Assembly (NCBI GenBank): GCA_937876225.1 | Contig: CALFIC010000008.1 | Location: 1-45,902, forward strand | Direction: 5' to 3' | Source: an uncultured Chloroflexota bacterium | GTDB taxonomy: Bacteria > Chloroflexota > Chloroflexia > Chloroflexales > Roseiflexaceae | DNA: 45,902 nt | Shown here: piece after piece, positions 1 to 8,556 of the stretch | Position numbering within the stretch: position 1 is the stretch's first letter | Layout of the letters: every line of letters starts with the position of its first letter | The notes under the pieces: model-generated | Databases searched by the model: none | What the model was told of the DNA's origin: nothing | Seen by the model: the letters and a program-made list of their open reading frames with translations, nothing else | Program-made: the position numbers and the translations under genes

Positions 1-1938
1 GGCTAAGGCTTGTTGTTGCAAGGTGTCGACGCCCAAACGTTCCCGCGCTGCAAAAAACGGCGCTTGGTCGATGGTACGGGTACTCAAACGCAGATACAAC
101 GGACGGCCATGCTCACGGTCGAAACAATTACGCACACCTTCCAGCAAATACCACTCCAGCTCACCTGCATAACAAGGCTCTGCCATCATTAATTTGGGCA
201 ATTCAATCCCCACCGATGCCGTAATCGTCGATTGGTGAGCGCCACCTTCCGGTGCGAGTGTCACCCCCGACGGCGTGCCGGCCACGATGAATTTGGCTCC
301 CGAATAGACGGCATAGATGAACGAATCAAGCCCGCGCAACACGAACGGATCATACACGGTGCCAATCGGCACCAATGGCGCACCCAGTAACTCATACGAC
401 AATCCAGCCATCCCCAACATCATGAACAAATTCATTTCGGAGATACCCAGCTCGATGTGCCGCCCATTGGTCGAACGTTGCCAACGTAACAAGCGTTGCG
501 CTTCGCTTTCATAATCAGTGACTTCAGGGTGTGGGGTGTAGACACCATTGCGATTAATCCAGGCGCCCAAGTTGGTCGATACTGACACGTCGGGGGATGT
601 GGTTACCATGTGTGGCGCAACTTCAGGAATATCCGCAAAGCGCACCAACAAACGTCCAAATGCGTCCTGGGTGCTCACCGTATCGGGCATGCTCAAATCC
701 ACACGCTTCGGCACTGCCACCATCGGCAATATGGGCGGCTCGGGTTCGGCCAAGCGTTGACTCACCTCGTGACAGATTTGCCCTTCGGGGCTGTCAACGT
801 CAAAATCTGGCCACAAATCATCACTCGCAATCCCCATCGAGGCTCGCAAGGTTTCGATTTGTTCAGAATTCAACAACATCGAGTGATTCAACGGGTGACC
901 CGCAATCGGTAAGCCCCAACCCTTGACCGTATACGCAAACACCACCGTCGGCCGAGTCATATCACGGTCGACTTCGTCGAAAATCTCACACATAGTGTCG
1001 AGGTCGTGTCCACCCAAATTCGAAATCACGCTCTGCAATTCGTCATCCGGTACTTTAGCCAATACGACAGCCAAGGTGCTGCGGTCGGCATCGTTACTGT
1101 TCAACAAACGTTCGCGTAATTCAGCACCGTGTAAACGGATACACGATTGGTATTCTTCGTTGCTCATGTCATCAATACGCCGGCGCAATGTTTCACCACC
1201 AGGCAAGGCATACAAGGCTTGTAATTTGTGGCCATACTTAGCTTCGAGCACACGCCAACCGTTTTGGGCAAACAGTTTCTTGAGGCGGGCAGCGCGAATC
1301 CCTGGCACCACACGGTCGAGACTTTGGCGATTGAGGTCAACGACCCACACCACTTGGCCGATACCGTCAAGCGCTTCGTCAAGCAATGCTTCCCAGACAT
1401 TGCCTTCGTCGAGTTCGGCATCACCAACCACCGCCACAAAACGCCGTTCGGGGATGGCCGCACCATGATCACGTAAAAAACGTTGCGTCAGCGAGGTGAA
1501 TAAGGGTGCAACGACGCCTAATCCCACTGACCCGGTCGAAAAATCAACTTGTTCGGGGTCTTTAGTGCGACTCGGATATGATTGCAAGCCACCAAATTCA
1601 CGCAACGTAGTCATATAGCGTTTGGGTAAATTGCCCAACAAATATTGAATTGAGTGGAAAATCGGTGAAGAATGGGGTTTCACGGCGACGCGGTCACCTT
1701 TTTTGAGGAAGTGAAAATACAAAGCCGTCATTAAGGTCACTGTCGAGGCCGATGACGCTTGGTGACCACCTACTTTCGTCCCATCTGTATTGGGTCGCAC
1801 ATTATTGGCATGGTGAATCATCATCGTCGCCAACCACAAAATGCGTTGCTGAATCGATTCAAGCAAATGCAGTTTGTGACTCTCCATGTGGGGTTTAATC
1901 AACGGTGTATTCGCAACAGTGGCGGTTTTTGTCTTCAT
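1..1938 (-). CDS. AceE-like homodimeric pyruvate dehydrogenase E1 (partial, C-terminus beyond window)
   Basis: The reverse strand stays open for 646 codons from an ATG at 1938 to the left edge, so the C-terminus is missing. A GGGAG Shine-Dalgarno lies 7 nt before this ATG. The protein follows the homodimeric E1 (AceE) layout. It has a substrate-loop segment FSTGSVGLG at about residues 133-141. A thiamine-diphosphate block begins GDAELDE at 172-178 and ends in a VVDLN strand. GGHDLDTM and a YTVKGWG strand close the PP domain, and a Pyr domain has the ELGISEMN element. Family knowledge: E1 decarboxylates pyruvate and acetylates the E2 lipoyl group. The TPP block reads GDA...DLN where E. coli AceE has GDG...NCN, so substrate preference could differ. 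Distant transketolase-type enzymes are the main alternative. It is divergent from glpD. Confidence 0.75.
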   Translation of the reverse strand, partial: MKTKTATVANTPLIKPHMESHKLHLLESIQQRILWLATMMIHHANNVRPNTDGTKVGGHQASSASTVTLMTALYFHFLKKGDRVAVKPHSSPIFHSIQYLLGNLPKRYMTTLREFGGLQSYPSRTKDPEQVDFSTGSVGLGVVAPLFTSLTQRFLRDHGAAIPERRFVAVVGDAELDEGNVWEALLDEALDGIGQVVWVVDLNRQSLDRVVPGIRAARLKKLFAQNGWRVLEAKYGHKLQALYALPGGETLRRRIDDMSNEEYQSCIRLHGAELRERLLNSNDADRSTLAVVLAKVPDDELQSVISNLGGHDLDTMCEIFDEVDRDMTRPTVVFAYTVKGWGLPIAGHPLNHSMLLNSEQIETLRASMGIASDDLWPDFDVDSPEGQICHEVSQRLAEPEPPILPMVAVPKRVDLSMPDTVSTQDAFGRLLVRFADIPEVAPHMVTTSPDVSVSTNLGAWINRNGVYTPHPEVTDYESEAQRLLRWQRSTNGRHIELGISEMNLFMMLGMAGLSYELLGAPLVPIGTVYDPFVLRGLDSFIYAVYSGAKFIVAGTPSGVTLAPEGGAHQSTITASVGIELPKLMMAEPCYAGELEWYLLEGVRNCFDREHGRPLYLRLSTRTIDQAPFFAARERLGVDTLQQQALA

Positions 1939-2153
1939 AAAATAACTCCCTGACATCATTACATTATTTGCAATGATTTTATTGGTGCATATGTGCTTCC
2001 ATCATACGCTATTTCGTGACTACTGCATATCAGCCAAAGTTTTGATTTCGTAACCCTATCACAAAAAAATCAGCGTGTCCGCAACATGACGTCACAACGT
2101 ACTTGTCCATACCCGCATAACGATGCAACAGATACCTACTCCATAGTGAAATT

Positions 2154-2162
2154 TGGTAGAAT
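2154..2162 (+). promoter_or_regulatory. Extended -10 promoter of glpD
   Basis: TGG followed by TAGAAT forms an extended -10 element. No good -35 is visible 17 nt upstream. A start near 2169 would give a leader of 16-28 nt, depending on which glpD start codon is used. Confidence 0.55.
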
Positions 2163-2184
2163 ACCCTTAGTAACAAAATAAGGA

Positions 2185-3759
2185 ATGAGCACACTCATGC
2201 AACGTGAAACCCTCCTCGCTCGCATAACAAGCACCGAACTCTGGGATATTGTCATTATTGGCGGTGGTGCTACTGGACTCGGGATTGCCGTGGATGCCGC
2301 AAGTCGTGGCCACAAAACCTTGCTCCTTGAAGCCTACGACTTTGCCAAAGGCACCTCGAGCCGGGCCACTAAGTTGGTGCATGGGGGCGTTCGCTATTTG
2401 GCCCAAGGCAATTTGTCATTGGTGTATGAGGCCTTGCACGAACGAGGGCGCCTGCGCAACAATGCCCCTCACCTTGTACGGGTCATGCCCCACGTCGTCC
2501 CCGCCTACAATTTCATCGACATGCCCTTTTATGGGGCTGGGTTATTGCTGTATAGCGTCATGGCTGGGCGCTTGGGGTTCGGGTTCTCACGGTTGATTAG
2601 TCGCACCGAAGCCCTCAAGCTCGCACCGACGTTGACCCCCAGTGGACTCAAGGGTGGCATCGTCTATTACGATGGTCAATTCGACGATTCACGCTTGGCC
2701 ATCACCTTGATGCGTACCGCCACCAACCATGGCGCTACCCTCATCAACCATATGCCGGTTGACGGTTTACTCCACGACAGCAACGGCAAAATTTGTGGTG
2801 TCACGGCTCATGACAGCGAAAGTGGCACCCCTGTCACGATCAACGCCAAAGCGGTCATCAACGCCACCGGGATTTTTGTGGATCAGATTCGCCGGCTCGA
2901 CAATGCCGCTGCCAAGCCGTTACTCGCCCAAAGCCAAGGCATCCATATCGTAGTCGATCGGTCGTTTTTGCCTGGCGATCATGCCGTCATGATCCCCAAA
3001 ACCGCCGATGGGCGGGTGTTGTTTGCCTTGCCGTGGCATGATTGTGTAGTGATTGGCACCACTGACACCCCCATGCCCGAATCCCAAATCGAGCCCCGCC
3101 CACTGGCCGCCGAAATCGAGTTTGTGCTTAGTCATACCGCCAAATACCTTAGCCGGCGCCCAACAGCTGCCGATGTCTTGAGCGTCTTTGCTGGCCAACG
3201 CCCCTTGGTCAAGGCAAGTAGTAGCGACGGCAATACCAAATCACTGTCACGCGACCATACCATCGTCTTTGCAGATAGTGGCATGATGACCATCACTGGT
3301 GGCAAATGGACCACCTACCGCCATATGGGCGAAGACGCCGTCAACAAAATCGAACAATCGGCCAACCTCGCCGTGCGCCCATCGGTCACCAAAACCTTGC
3401 ACCTGCATGGCTATAGCACTACCCCAGACAGCGACGACATGCAGGTTTACGGCAGTGATGCCGCCGCAATTCGCGCGCTCATGCACGAAAACCCGGCGTG
3501 GGCCACCCCCATCCACCCCGATTTGCCGTATACCGGCGCCGAAGTAATCTGGGCAGTGCGGATGGAACAAGCCCGCACCGTCGAAGACGTGTTGGCTCGT
3601 CGCACGCGAGCGTTGCTCCTCAACGCCAAAGCCAGCATCGCCATGGCGCCCGCCGTGGCGCGCTTCATGGCCGACGAACTCGACCGTGGTGATGATTGGG
3701 TAGCCAGCCAAATCGCCGAATACACCACTCTGGCAACTGGCTATATATTGCCGGCCTAG
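2185..3759 (+). CDS. glpD: Aerobic glycerol-3-phosphate dehydrogenase
   Basis: This FAD flavoprotein oxidises sn-glycerol-3-phosphate to dihydroxyacetone phosphate at the membrane and passes electrons to quinone. The N-terminus has the FAD-binding Rossmann strand VIIGGGATGLG (about residues 23-33). It is followed by RATKLVHGGVRYL, typical of GlpD, and the C-terminal FAD/substrate motif TGGKWTTYRHMGEDAV. A helical C-terminal domain completes a normal-length protein of 524 aa. The start is uncertain. AAGGA at 2180-2184 abuts the ATG at 2185, so it cannot act as Shine-Dalgarno for that codon. It lies 12 nt before an in-frame ATG at 2197 (Met5), which may be the true start. The gene is monocistronic and ends at a strong hairpin. 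Confidence 0.95.
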   Translation: MSTLMQRETLLARITSTELWDIVIIGGGATGLGIAVDAASRGHKTLLLEAYDFAKGTSSRATKLVHGGVRYLAQGNLSLVYEALHERGRLRNNAPHLVRVMPHVVPAYNFIDMPFYGAGLLLYSVMAGRLGFGFSRLISRTEALKLAPTLTPSGLKGGIVYYDGQFDDSRLAITLMRTATNHGATLINHMPVDGLLHDSNGKICGVTAHDSESGTPVTINAKAVINATGIFVDQIRRLDNAAAKPLLAQSQGIHIVVDRSFLPGDHAVMIPKTADGRVLFALPWHDCVVIGTTDTPMPESQIEPRPLAAEIEFVLSHTAKYLSRRPTAADVLSVFAGQRPLVKASSSDGNTKSLSRDHTIVFADSGMMTITGGKWTTYRHMGEDAVNKIEQSANLAVRPSVTKTLHLHGYSTTPDSDDMQVYGSDAAAIRALMHENPAWATPIHPDLPYTGAEVIWAVRMEQARTVEDVLARRTRALLLNAKASIAMAPAVARFMADELDRGDDWVASQIAEYTTLATGYILPA

Positions 3760-3788
3760 TTGGCGCAGACAGCTGATGACGACACACA

Positions 3789-3823
3789 AAACCGGCGTCC
3801 CACACCATGTGGGACGCCGGTTT
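3789..3823. terminator. Bidirectional hairpin between glpD and etfA
   Basis: A perfect 16-bp inverted repeat with a CCA loop sits between the convergent ends of glpD and etfA. Arms are 3789-3804 and 3808-3823. The outer A/T pairs give short U runs on both strands, consistent with terminating both units. Confidence 0.85.
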
Positions 3824-3836
3824 ACACAATCGCAAT

Positions 3837-4805
3837 TTAGCCGCGACGACGAGTGACTTCGGCAATCAACGCCGGTACCACTTCGAGGGCATCGCCCACG
3901 ATGCCGTAGCTCGCGATGCGGAAGATTGGCGCATCGGCGTCTTTGTTGATGGCCACAATCGTACGGGCCGAGCGCATCCCCGCCAAATGCTGAATGGCGC
4001 CTGAAATCCCTACTGCTACGTACAATTTGGGGCTGACGGTTTTACCAGTCTGGCCCACTTGGTGGTCATATGGTACCCAGCCAGCATCGACGATAGCACG
4101 GGATGCGCCATAGGCGCCGCCAAAGGCGTCGGCCAAGGCGGGAATCAAGCGATGGTAGTTTTCGGCACTACCAAGCCCACGCCCACCCGACACAATCACA
4201 CTGGCGTCAACCAAATTGACCCCCGCTTGTTTGCGATCGTGACTGAGCACCCGGATGGCACTGGCCGGCACCGCGACGGTCAACGCTGTAATTGGTGCAG
4301 CAGCGGCACTGGCGATGGCTTCAGCGTGGGTTTGCTTGCGCACCGACACCACCGCCACTGTCGCACCAAATTGCAACGTGGTAATCACGTTGCCGCCGTG
4401 CGAGCTACGCACCGCTTGGACCCCTGCAGATTCGATACGCACGTCGCTGGCATCGACGGCCAAGGCCCCACCACACTCGGCAGCCACGGCGGCGCTCACG
4501 TCGCGCATACGCAAAGTACTCGTGGTCAACAGCAATTGCACATCGGCTGATTTGATGGCAGCGACGATGGCACTCGTCATGGCATCGGCGGCACCATCTG
4601 CCAGATTGGCATCGTCAATCACGGCCACTTGTTGCACGCCATAGCTGGCAGTGGCTTGGGCGAGTGCGCCCACGTTGGCACCAACCACGAGGGCGGTGAC
4701 GTGTGAAGAGAGCGCCGTGGCGCGCGCGAGGAGCTCGCGTTGGGCGGCGCTAGGGGTTGATTGGGTATTGATTTGGTCGATAAGGACCCAAATATGTTGT
4801 GACAT
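3837..4805 (-). CDS. etfA: Electron transfer flavoprotein, alpha subunit
   Basis: EtfA binds FAD and, with EtfB, carries electrons from acyl-CoA dehydrogenases to ETF:quinone oxidoreductase. The protein (322 aa) has the usual N-terminal ETF domain. The conserved C-terminal FAD domain includes VSGGRGLGS, the GASRAIVDAGW segment, a QVGQTGKTVSP loop, the GISGAIQH element and a final AINKDADAPIF strand. Family length is about 310-330 aa, so it is complete. AGAGG lies 5 nt before the ATG. It starts 9 nt downstream of etfB, so the two are cotranscribed, and it lies in the same direction as the acyl-CoA dehydrogenase upstream. Confidence 0.95.
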   Translation of the reverse strand: MSQHIWVLIDQINTQSTPSAAQRELLARATALSSHVTALVVGANVGALAQATASYGVQQVAVIDDANLADGAADAMTSAIVAAIKSADVQLLLTTSTLRMRDVSAAVAAECGGALAVDASDVRIESAGVQAVRSSHGGNVITTLQFGATVAVVSVRKQTHAEAIASAAAAPITALTVAVPASAIRVLSHDRKQAGVNLVDASVIVSGGRGLGSAENYHRLIPALADAFGGAYGASRAIVDAGWVPYDHQVGQTGKTVSPKLYVAVGISGAIQHLAGMRSARTIVAINKDADAPIFRIASYGIVGDALEVVPALIAEVTRRRG

Positions 4806-4814
4806 GGTGACCTC

Positions 4815-5576
4815 TTACAATGCTTGATCGGCAATTAAACGGTCAACCAATGCGGCTACTTTGGCCGCCACATCGGCGCCGGCGATAATCTCGCCACCTT
4901 TGCGGGCCGGCGGAGGGACGCGATCAATGATTTGCACGGCAGTGGCGATGGGCGCACCGATGTCGGCAATGGTCACCGTCGGAATCACCTGTTTGGCAAA
5001 TTTGCGCACCCGCAACAACGACGGGAAGCGGGGCTCTTGGTCACCTTTGGCGACACTCAGCACTGCGGGCAATGTTACTTGGACCGTCTCACGTTCGTCT
5101 TCAAGTTGGCGCACCGCCGTCAGCGACGTCGCATCGCTGGCCGTAATCGCCGTCACATAGGTGACTTGGGGCCAGCCGAGCAAACGGGCTAGCATGGGGG
5201 CCAAGGCAGCACTTTCGTCGTCGGTGGCATTGCGGCCACACAGCACTACATCGGGCAGACCGAGGTGGCGAATGGCATTGGCGATTATTTGGGCGGCAGC
5301 ATAGACGTCGTATTGGGCATCGGCTTGCACCAACAAGGCGTCAGTGGCACCCATCGCCATGGCCCGGCGCATCTGGTCTTGCCACTCGTCATCACCGAGC
5401 GACAACACCGTCACGCTACCACCATGGGTGTCGTTGAGTTGCAAGGCGGCCTCGAGGGCGTATTCGTCAAATAGATTGATGATGGGTTCAATCCCGCTGG
5501 CATCAATGGCATGATTGGCGGTAATCGCCACGGTATTGTCACGTGGCACTTGCTTGAGACAGACAACAATGTTCAT
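4815..5576 (-). CDS. etfB: Electron transfer flavoprotein, beta subunit
   Basis: EtfB is the AMP-binding partner of EtfA in the heterodimeric electron carrier. It begins MNIVVCLKQVP, the typical family N-terminus, and contains NLFDEYALEAAL, SLGDDEW and the LCGRNATDDESA loop near the subunit interface. The chosen ATG at 5576 gives 253 aa, matching the family. An in-frame GTG five codons upstream (5591) is possible but adds residues before the conserved start. It directly precedes etfA. The gap to the upstream acyl-CoA dehydrogenase holds a U-tailed hairpin, so etfBA may be partly uncoupled from it. Confidence 0.94.
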   Translation of the reverse strand: MNIVVCLKQVPRDNTVAITANHAIDASGIEPIINLFDEYALEAALQLNDTHGGSVTVLSLGDDEWQDQMRRAMAMGATDALLVQADAQYDVYAAAQIIANAIRHLGLPDVVLCGRNATDDESAALAPMLARLLGWPQVTYVTAITASDATSLTAVRQLEDERETVQVTLPAVLSVAKGDQEPRFPSLLRVRKFAKQVIPTVTIADIGAPIATAVQIIDRVPPPARKGGEIIAGADVAAKVAALVDRLIADQAL

Positions 5577-5599
5577 TTTGTGCTCTTTCACCCATTATG

Positions 5600-5642
5600 A
5601 AAAAAACGCACTGGGGAGACGAACAAAAGTTCATCTCCCCAG
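5600..5642 (-). terminator. Intrinsic terminator between acyl-CoA dehydrogenase and etfB
   Basis: A 14-bp inverted repeat (5611-5624 with 5629-5642, one mismatch, AAAA loop) is followed on the minus strand by seven T residues (complement of 5600-5606). It lies between two co-oriented, functionally linked genes, so it could partially terminate or attenuate readthrough into etfBA. Confidence 0.8.
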
Positions 5643-5652
5643 CACCAATAAA

Positions 5653-6906
5653 TTATTCGGCTTCCCATTCGGCGCGGTTGTAGGCGGGGAGTTCACAGCG
5701 GATGGGGGGATTACCACGGATGTCCATGGCAAAGTCGGCTTGGAGCAATTCTTGGAGTTCGCGGGTACCTTCGTAGATTACGCCACCACGTGAATTGCGC
5801 AAGAAGCGCTCGACGGGATATTCGTCCGAGAAACCATAGGCGCCGTGGATTTGGACTGCATCGTCAGCAGACTCCCAGCTACTGACGGTAGCATGCCATT
5901 TGGCGAGCGTCGTTTCGCGGCTATTGCGGCGACCGGCGTTTTTCATCCAGCCGGCGCGGTACACCAACAAGCGGCCGGTATCCATTTTGCGCACCATGTG
6001 GCTCATCATACGCTTGACCAATTGGTGATCGCCAATCGGCACCCCAAAGGTGTGGCGCTCTTTGGCGTACTTCACGGAGGCCTCGAGGGCAGCTTGGATC
6101 AAGCCAACTGCACCAGCAGCGACGGTGTAGCGACCGTTGTCGAGGGCTCCCATGGCGATTTTGAAGCCTTCGCCCTCTTCGCCGATACGGTTTTCGACGG
6201 GGACGCGCACATCTTGCATCACGATGCCGCCGGTGTTACCGGCACGTACGCCCAATTTGCCGTGGAGTGGGTAGGACGAAAAGCCGGGCATGTTGCGTTC
6301 GACGATAAAGCACGAAATACCGCGGTTGCCTTTGGAAGGATCGGTTTTGGCGAATACTACAAAGGTATCGGCGACGTCGGACAAGCTAATCCAGATTTTT
6401 TCGCCATTGAGGATGTAATGGTCACCATCGCGACGAGCGGTGGAGGTCATGGCGCCGGCGTCGGTACCGCTATTGGGCTCGGTCAAGCCATAGGCGCCGA
6501 TAAGTTTGCCTTCGGCCTGGGGCTTGAGGTATTTTTGCTTTTGGGCTTCGTTACCCCATTGAAAGATAGTCATGGAGTTGAGGCCGATATGGACGCTCGC
6601 AATAACCCGCAAAAAGCTGTCGATGCGTTCGAGTTCTTCGCACAACACGGCGAGTGATAGATAATCCATGCCGGCACCGCCGTAGCGCACGGGCAAACAA
6701 ATCCCGAGGAAGCCCAATTTGCCCATTTTTTCTATAAGAGGACGGATGTGGGTGCGGGTTTCAGGGCCTTCGCCATGCAACGCACCACTACGGTCCCATT
6801 CGCGGATGTGGGGGGCAACTTCGCGCGTGGCAAAATCACGTACGGTCTGGCGAAGCATGTCGTGTTCCTCATTGAGGAACATATCGTAATCGGCAGTGAA
6901 GTCCAT
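5653..6906 (-). CDS. Acyl-CoA dehydrogenase
   Basis: FAD enzyme that introduces the alpha-beta double bond in an acyl-CoA and hands electrons to ETF. The flavin/substrate signature YGLTEPNSGTDAG and the NGEKIWIS strand are present. The C-terminal helical domain has VQIHGAYGFSDEYPVERFLR. The catalytic base is probably the Glu of IYEGTRELQ, the position used in medium- and short-chain enzymes. I chose the ATG at 6906 (417 aa) because AAAGGGAG precedes it; an upstream in-frame start at 6993 would add 29 unrelated residues. Chain-length specificity cannot be read from the sequence. The etfBA genes directly downstream fit its electron-transfer role. Confidence 0.93.
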   Translation of the reverse strand: MDFTADYDMFLNEEHDMLRQTVRDFATREVAPHIREWDRSGALHGEGPETRTHIRPLIEKMGKLGFLGICLPVRYGGAGMDYLSLAVLCEELERIDSFLRVIASVHIGLNSMTIFQWGNEAQKQKYLKPQAEGKLIGAYGLTEPNSGTDAGAMTSTARRDGDHYILNGEKIWISLSDVADTFVVFAKTDPSKGNRGISCFIVERNMPGFSSYPLHGKLGVRAGNTGGIVMQDVRVPVENRIGEEGEGFKIAMGALDNGRYTVAAGAVGLIQAALEASVKYAKERHTFGVPIGDHQLVKRMMSHMVRKMDTGRLLVYRAGWMKNAGRRNSRETTLAKWHATVSSWESADDAVQIHGAYGFSDEYPVERFLRNSRGGVIYEGTRELQELLQADFAMDIRGNPPIRCELPAYNRAEWEAE

Positions 6907-6952
6907 CAGTGACTCCCTTTTCTGTGCACAAATAATCTCAAAAACCGGTTTT

Positions 6953-6958
6953 ATTATA
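6953..6958 (-). promoter_or_regulatory. -10 element for acyl-CoA dehydrogenase
   Basis: A perfect TATAAT on the minus strand lies about 47 nt before the start codon at 6906. No clear -35 is seen. The intergenic region is shared with the divergent cofE gene. Confidence 0.5.
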
Positions 6959-7039
6959 GCCGATTTTTGGGGTAAAAAATAGCCCACAAACAATGTTTGG
7001 GCAGGGAAGCGTATCTACAGGCACAGGACGAAGCGCTCA

Positions 7040-7048
7040 TGGTACACT
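7040..7048 (+). promoter_or_regulatory. Extended -10 promoter of cofE
   Basis: TGG plus TACACT forms an extended -10. Transcription from about 7055 would leave a leader of roughly 26 nt containing the AGGTGA ribosome site for the ATG at 7081. This supports 7081 over the upstream in-frame ATG at 6997. Confidence 0.5.
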
Positions 7049-7080
7049 ACAGGTGTATCCAATTGTCACAGGTGAAGCGC

Positions 7081-7836
7081 ATGCGTTCAGCAATTAGTAT
7101 TATTCCGGTGCATGGTATTGGCGAAATTCCGCTTGGTGCTGACCTGGGCGCATTGATTTTGGCGGCACTCAAGGCCAATCAAATCACCCTACTGCCTCAC
7201 GATATCATCGTCATCACCCAAAAAATCGTCTCGAAGGCCGAAGGGCGAATAGTCGACCCCCGCGACGTCGAACCGTCACATATGGCGCATATGGCCGCCG
7301 CCCAAGGCCATAAAGACGCGCATTATTATGAAGTAGTCTTACGCGAAAGCAAACGTATCATCAAAATGGACCGTGGCGTGCTCATCTGCGAAACACACCA
7401 TGGATTTATCTGTGCCAATGCCGGTGTCGACGAATCAAATGTCGATGGCGGCCGGCATATCACGTTGCTCCCCGTCGATTCAGATGCCTCGAGTCGCGTC
7501 ATCCGCGATACGCTGTGTGCTGCCACCAATCTGCCCATTGCCGTGATTATTTCGGATACCTTTGGGCGGGCGTGGCGCGAAGGACAAGTCAATATTGCCA
7601 TCGGTGTGGCGGGCATCGACCCCATCGAAAGTTATGCCGGCGTCGATGATCCGTACGGCTACCACATGCAGGCGAGTATCCTCGCCATTGGTGATGAGAT
7701 TGCGGCTGCGGCGGAACTCGTGATGGGCAAAATCGACCGCATCCCAGTGGCCATCGTACGGGGCATGCACTACCGCGCCGTCGAAGCGAGTGCCCAAACG
7801 TTGATTCGCCCGGCCAATCGCGATTTGTTCCGGTAA
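7081..7836 (+). CDS. cofE: Coenzyme F420-0:L-glutamate ligase
   Basis: CofE adds gamma-linked glutamates to F420-0 in a GTP-dependent reaction, the last stage of F420 synthesis. At 251 aa it matches stand-alone archaeal-type CofE rather than the two-domain actinobacterial FbiB. Recognisable motifs are HDIIVITQKIVSKAEGR near the N-terminus, a HHGFICANAGVDESN segment, and the ISDTFGRAWREGQ strand followed by IAIGVAGIDPI. AGGTGA lies 7 nt before the chosen ATG. The next gene starts 4 nt after its stop and encodes an FbiB-C-like nitroreductase, so the pair looks like a split FbiB. It heads the F420 block. Confidence 0.93.
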   Translation: MRSAISIIPVHGIGEIPLGADLGALILAALKANQITLLPHDIIVITQKIVSKAEGRIVDPRDVEPSHMAHMAAAQGHKDAHYYEVVLRESKRIIKMDRGVLICETHHGFICANAGVDESNVDGGRHITLLPVDSDASSRVIRDTLCAATNLPIAVIISDTFGRAWREGQVNIAIGVAGIDPIESYAGVDDPYGYHMQASILAIGDEIAAAAELVMGKIDRIPVAIVRGMHYRAVEASAQTLIRPANRDLFR

Positions 7837-7840
7837 ATAC

Positions 7841-8452
7841 ATGGATACAACGCTCCACGATGCCATTTATACGCGCCAAACGGTACGCCGCTTCCGCGAC
7901 ACCCCCGTCCCTGACGCAGTCTGCGACGCATTGCTCGCGGCGGCGGCGCAGGCTCCTTCGCCCCACGGCCGCCAACCATGGCGGTTTGTGGTGATTGGCG
8001 CCGGTACTCCGCGCGTGCGCCTGTGCGATGCCATGAGTGCCGAATGGCAAGCACAGCTCGGCAGCGATGGGAGCGATGCGGCAGTCATCGCCACGCGGGT
8101 GGCAGCGTCGCGTGCGCGTATCACCACTGCGCCCCTGCTTTTTTTGCCATGTGTGGATATGAGTGTACTCGACCACTACCCTGATGCCCCGCGCCAGCAT
8201 GCCGAATACCTAATGGCCGTACAGAGTATCGGCTGTGCCATCCAAAACATGCTACTGACGGCGGTGGCACATGGGCTCGATGGCGGTTGGATGTGTGCGC
8301 CGTTGTTTTGTGACGATACCGTCAGGCAGACACTAGGACTTGACACCCAATGGATCCCGCAGGCGTTGATTCCGTTTGGGTATATGGCACAGGCACCAGT
8401 ACGTCGTCCCAAGCGCACAGGTACAGATTTACGCTGGAATATTACTGATTAG
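7841..8452 (+). CDS. Nitroreductase-family protein, probable dehydro-F420-0 reductase (FbiB C-terminal-like)
   Basis: This is a 203-aa nitroreductase-fold flavoprotein. The N-terminal RQTVRRFRDTPV and APSPHGRQPWRFVV motifs form the FMN phosphate/ring site. A C-terminal GLDGGWMCAPLF segment and an IPFGYM strand complete the fold. In mycobacterial FbiB this domain is fused behind the CofE domain and reduces dehydro-F420-0 to F420-0. Here it is a separate gene 4 nt after cofE, so the same role is inferred from position. A generic nitroreductase is the alternative. No strong Shine-Dalgarno is visible, suggesting translational coupling to cofE. Confidence 0.82.
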   Translation: MDTTLHDAIYTRQTVRRFRDTPVPDAVCDALLAAAAQAPSPHGRQPWRFVVIGAGTPRVRLCDAMSAEWQAQLGSDGSDAAVIATRVAASRARITTAPLLFLPCVDMSVLDHYPDAPRQHAEYLMAVQSIGCAIQNMLLTAVAHGLDGGWMCAPLFCDDTVRQTLGLDTQWIPQALIPFGYMAQAPVRRPKRTGTDLRWNITD

Positions 8453-8541
8453 TTATTAGCCAATTGGTGCTATTATATCAATCCACACCAAAACCACCTT
8501 GCATGTGTGCAGCTATTTCTCTCGTGGAGTTTCATTTTTTT

Positions 8542-8550
8542 TGGTAGAAT
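8542..8550 (+). promoter_or_regulatory. Extended -10 promoter abutting cofD
   Basis: TGG plus TAGAAT ends only 6 nt before the cofD ATG at 8557, preceded by a T8 run. A start 6-8 nt downstream of the -10 would fall on or beside the ATG, implying a leaderless or nearly leaderless transcript. Confidence 0.5.
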
Positions 8551-8556
8551 GAGCAA

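Noticed and set aside
923..1468. 181-codon open frame on the plus strand
   Set aside because: It lies antisense within the AceE-like gene and reads as low-complexity Ser/Thr/Arg-rich sequence.
5845..6657. 270-codon open frame on the plus strand
   Set aside because: It is antisense to the acyl-CoA dehydrogenase, which has full family motifs; the antisense product shows no recognisable fold or ribosome site.
7589..8200. 203-codon open frame on the minus strand
   Set aside because: It spans cofE and the nitroreductase in antisense; Arg/His/Cys-rich and without family features.
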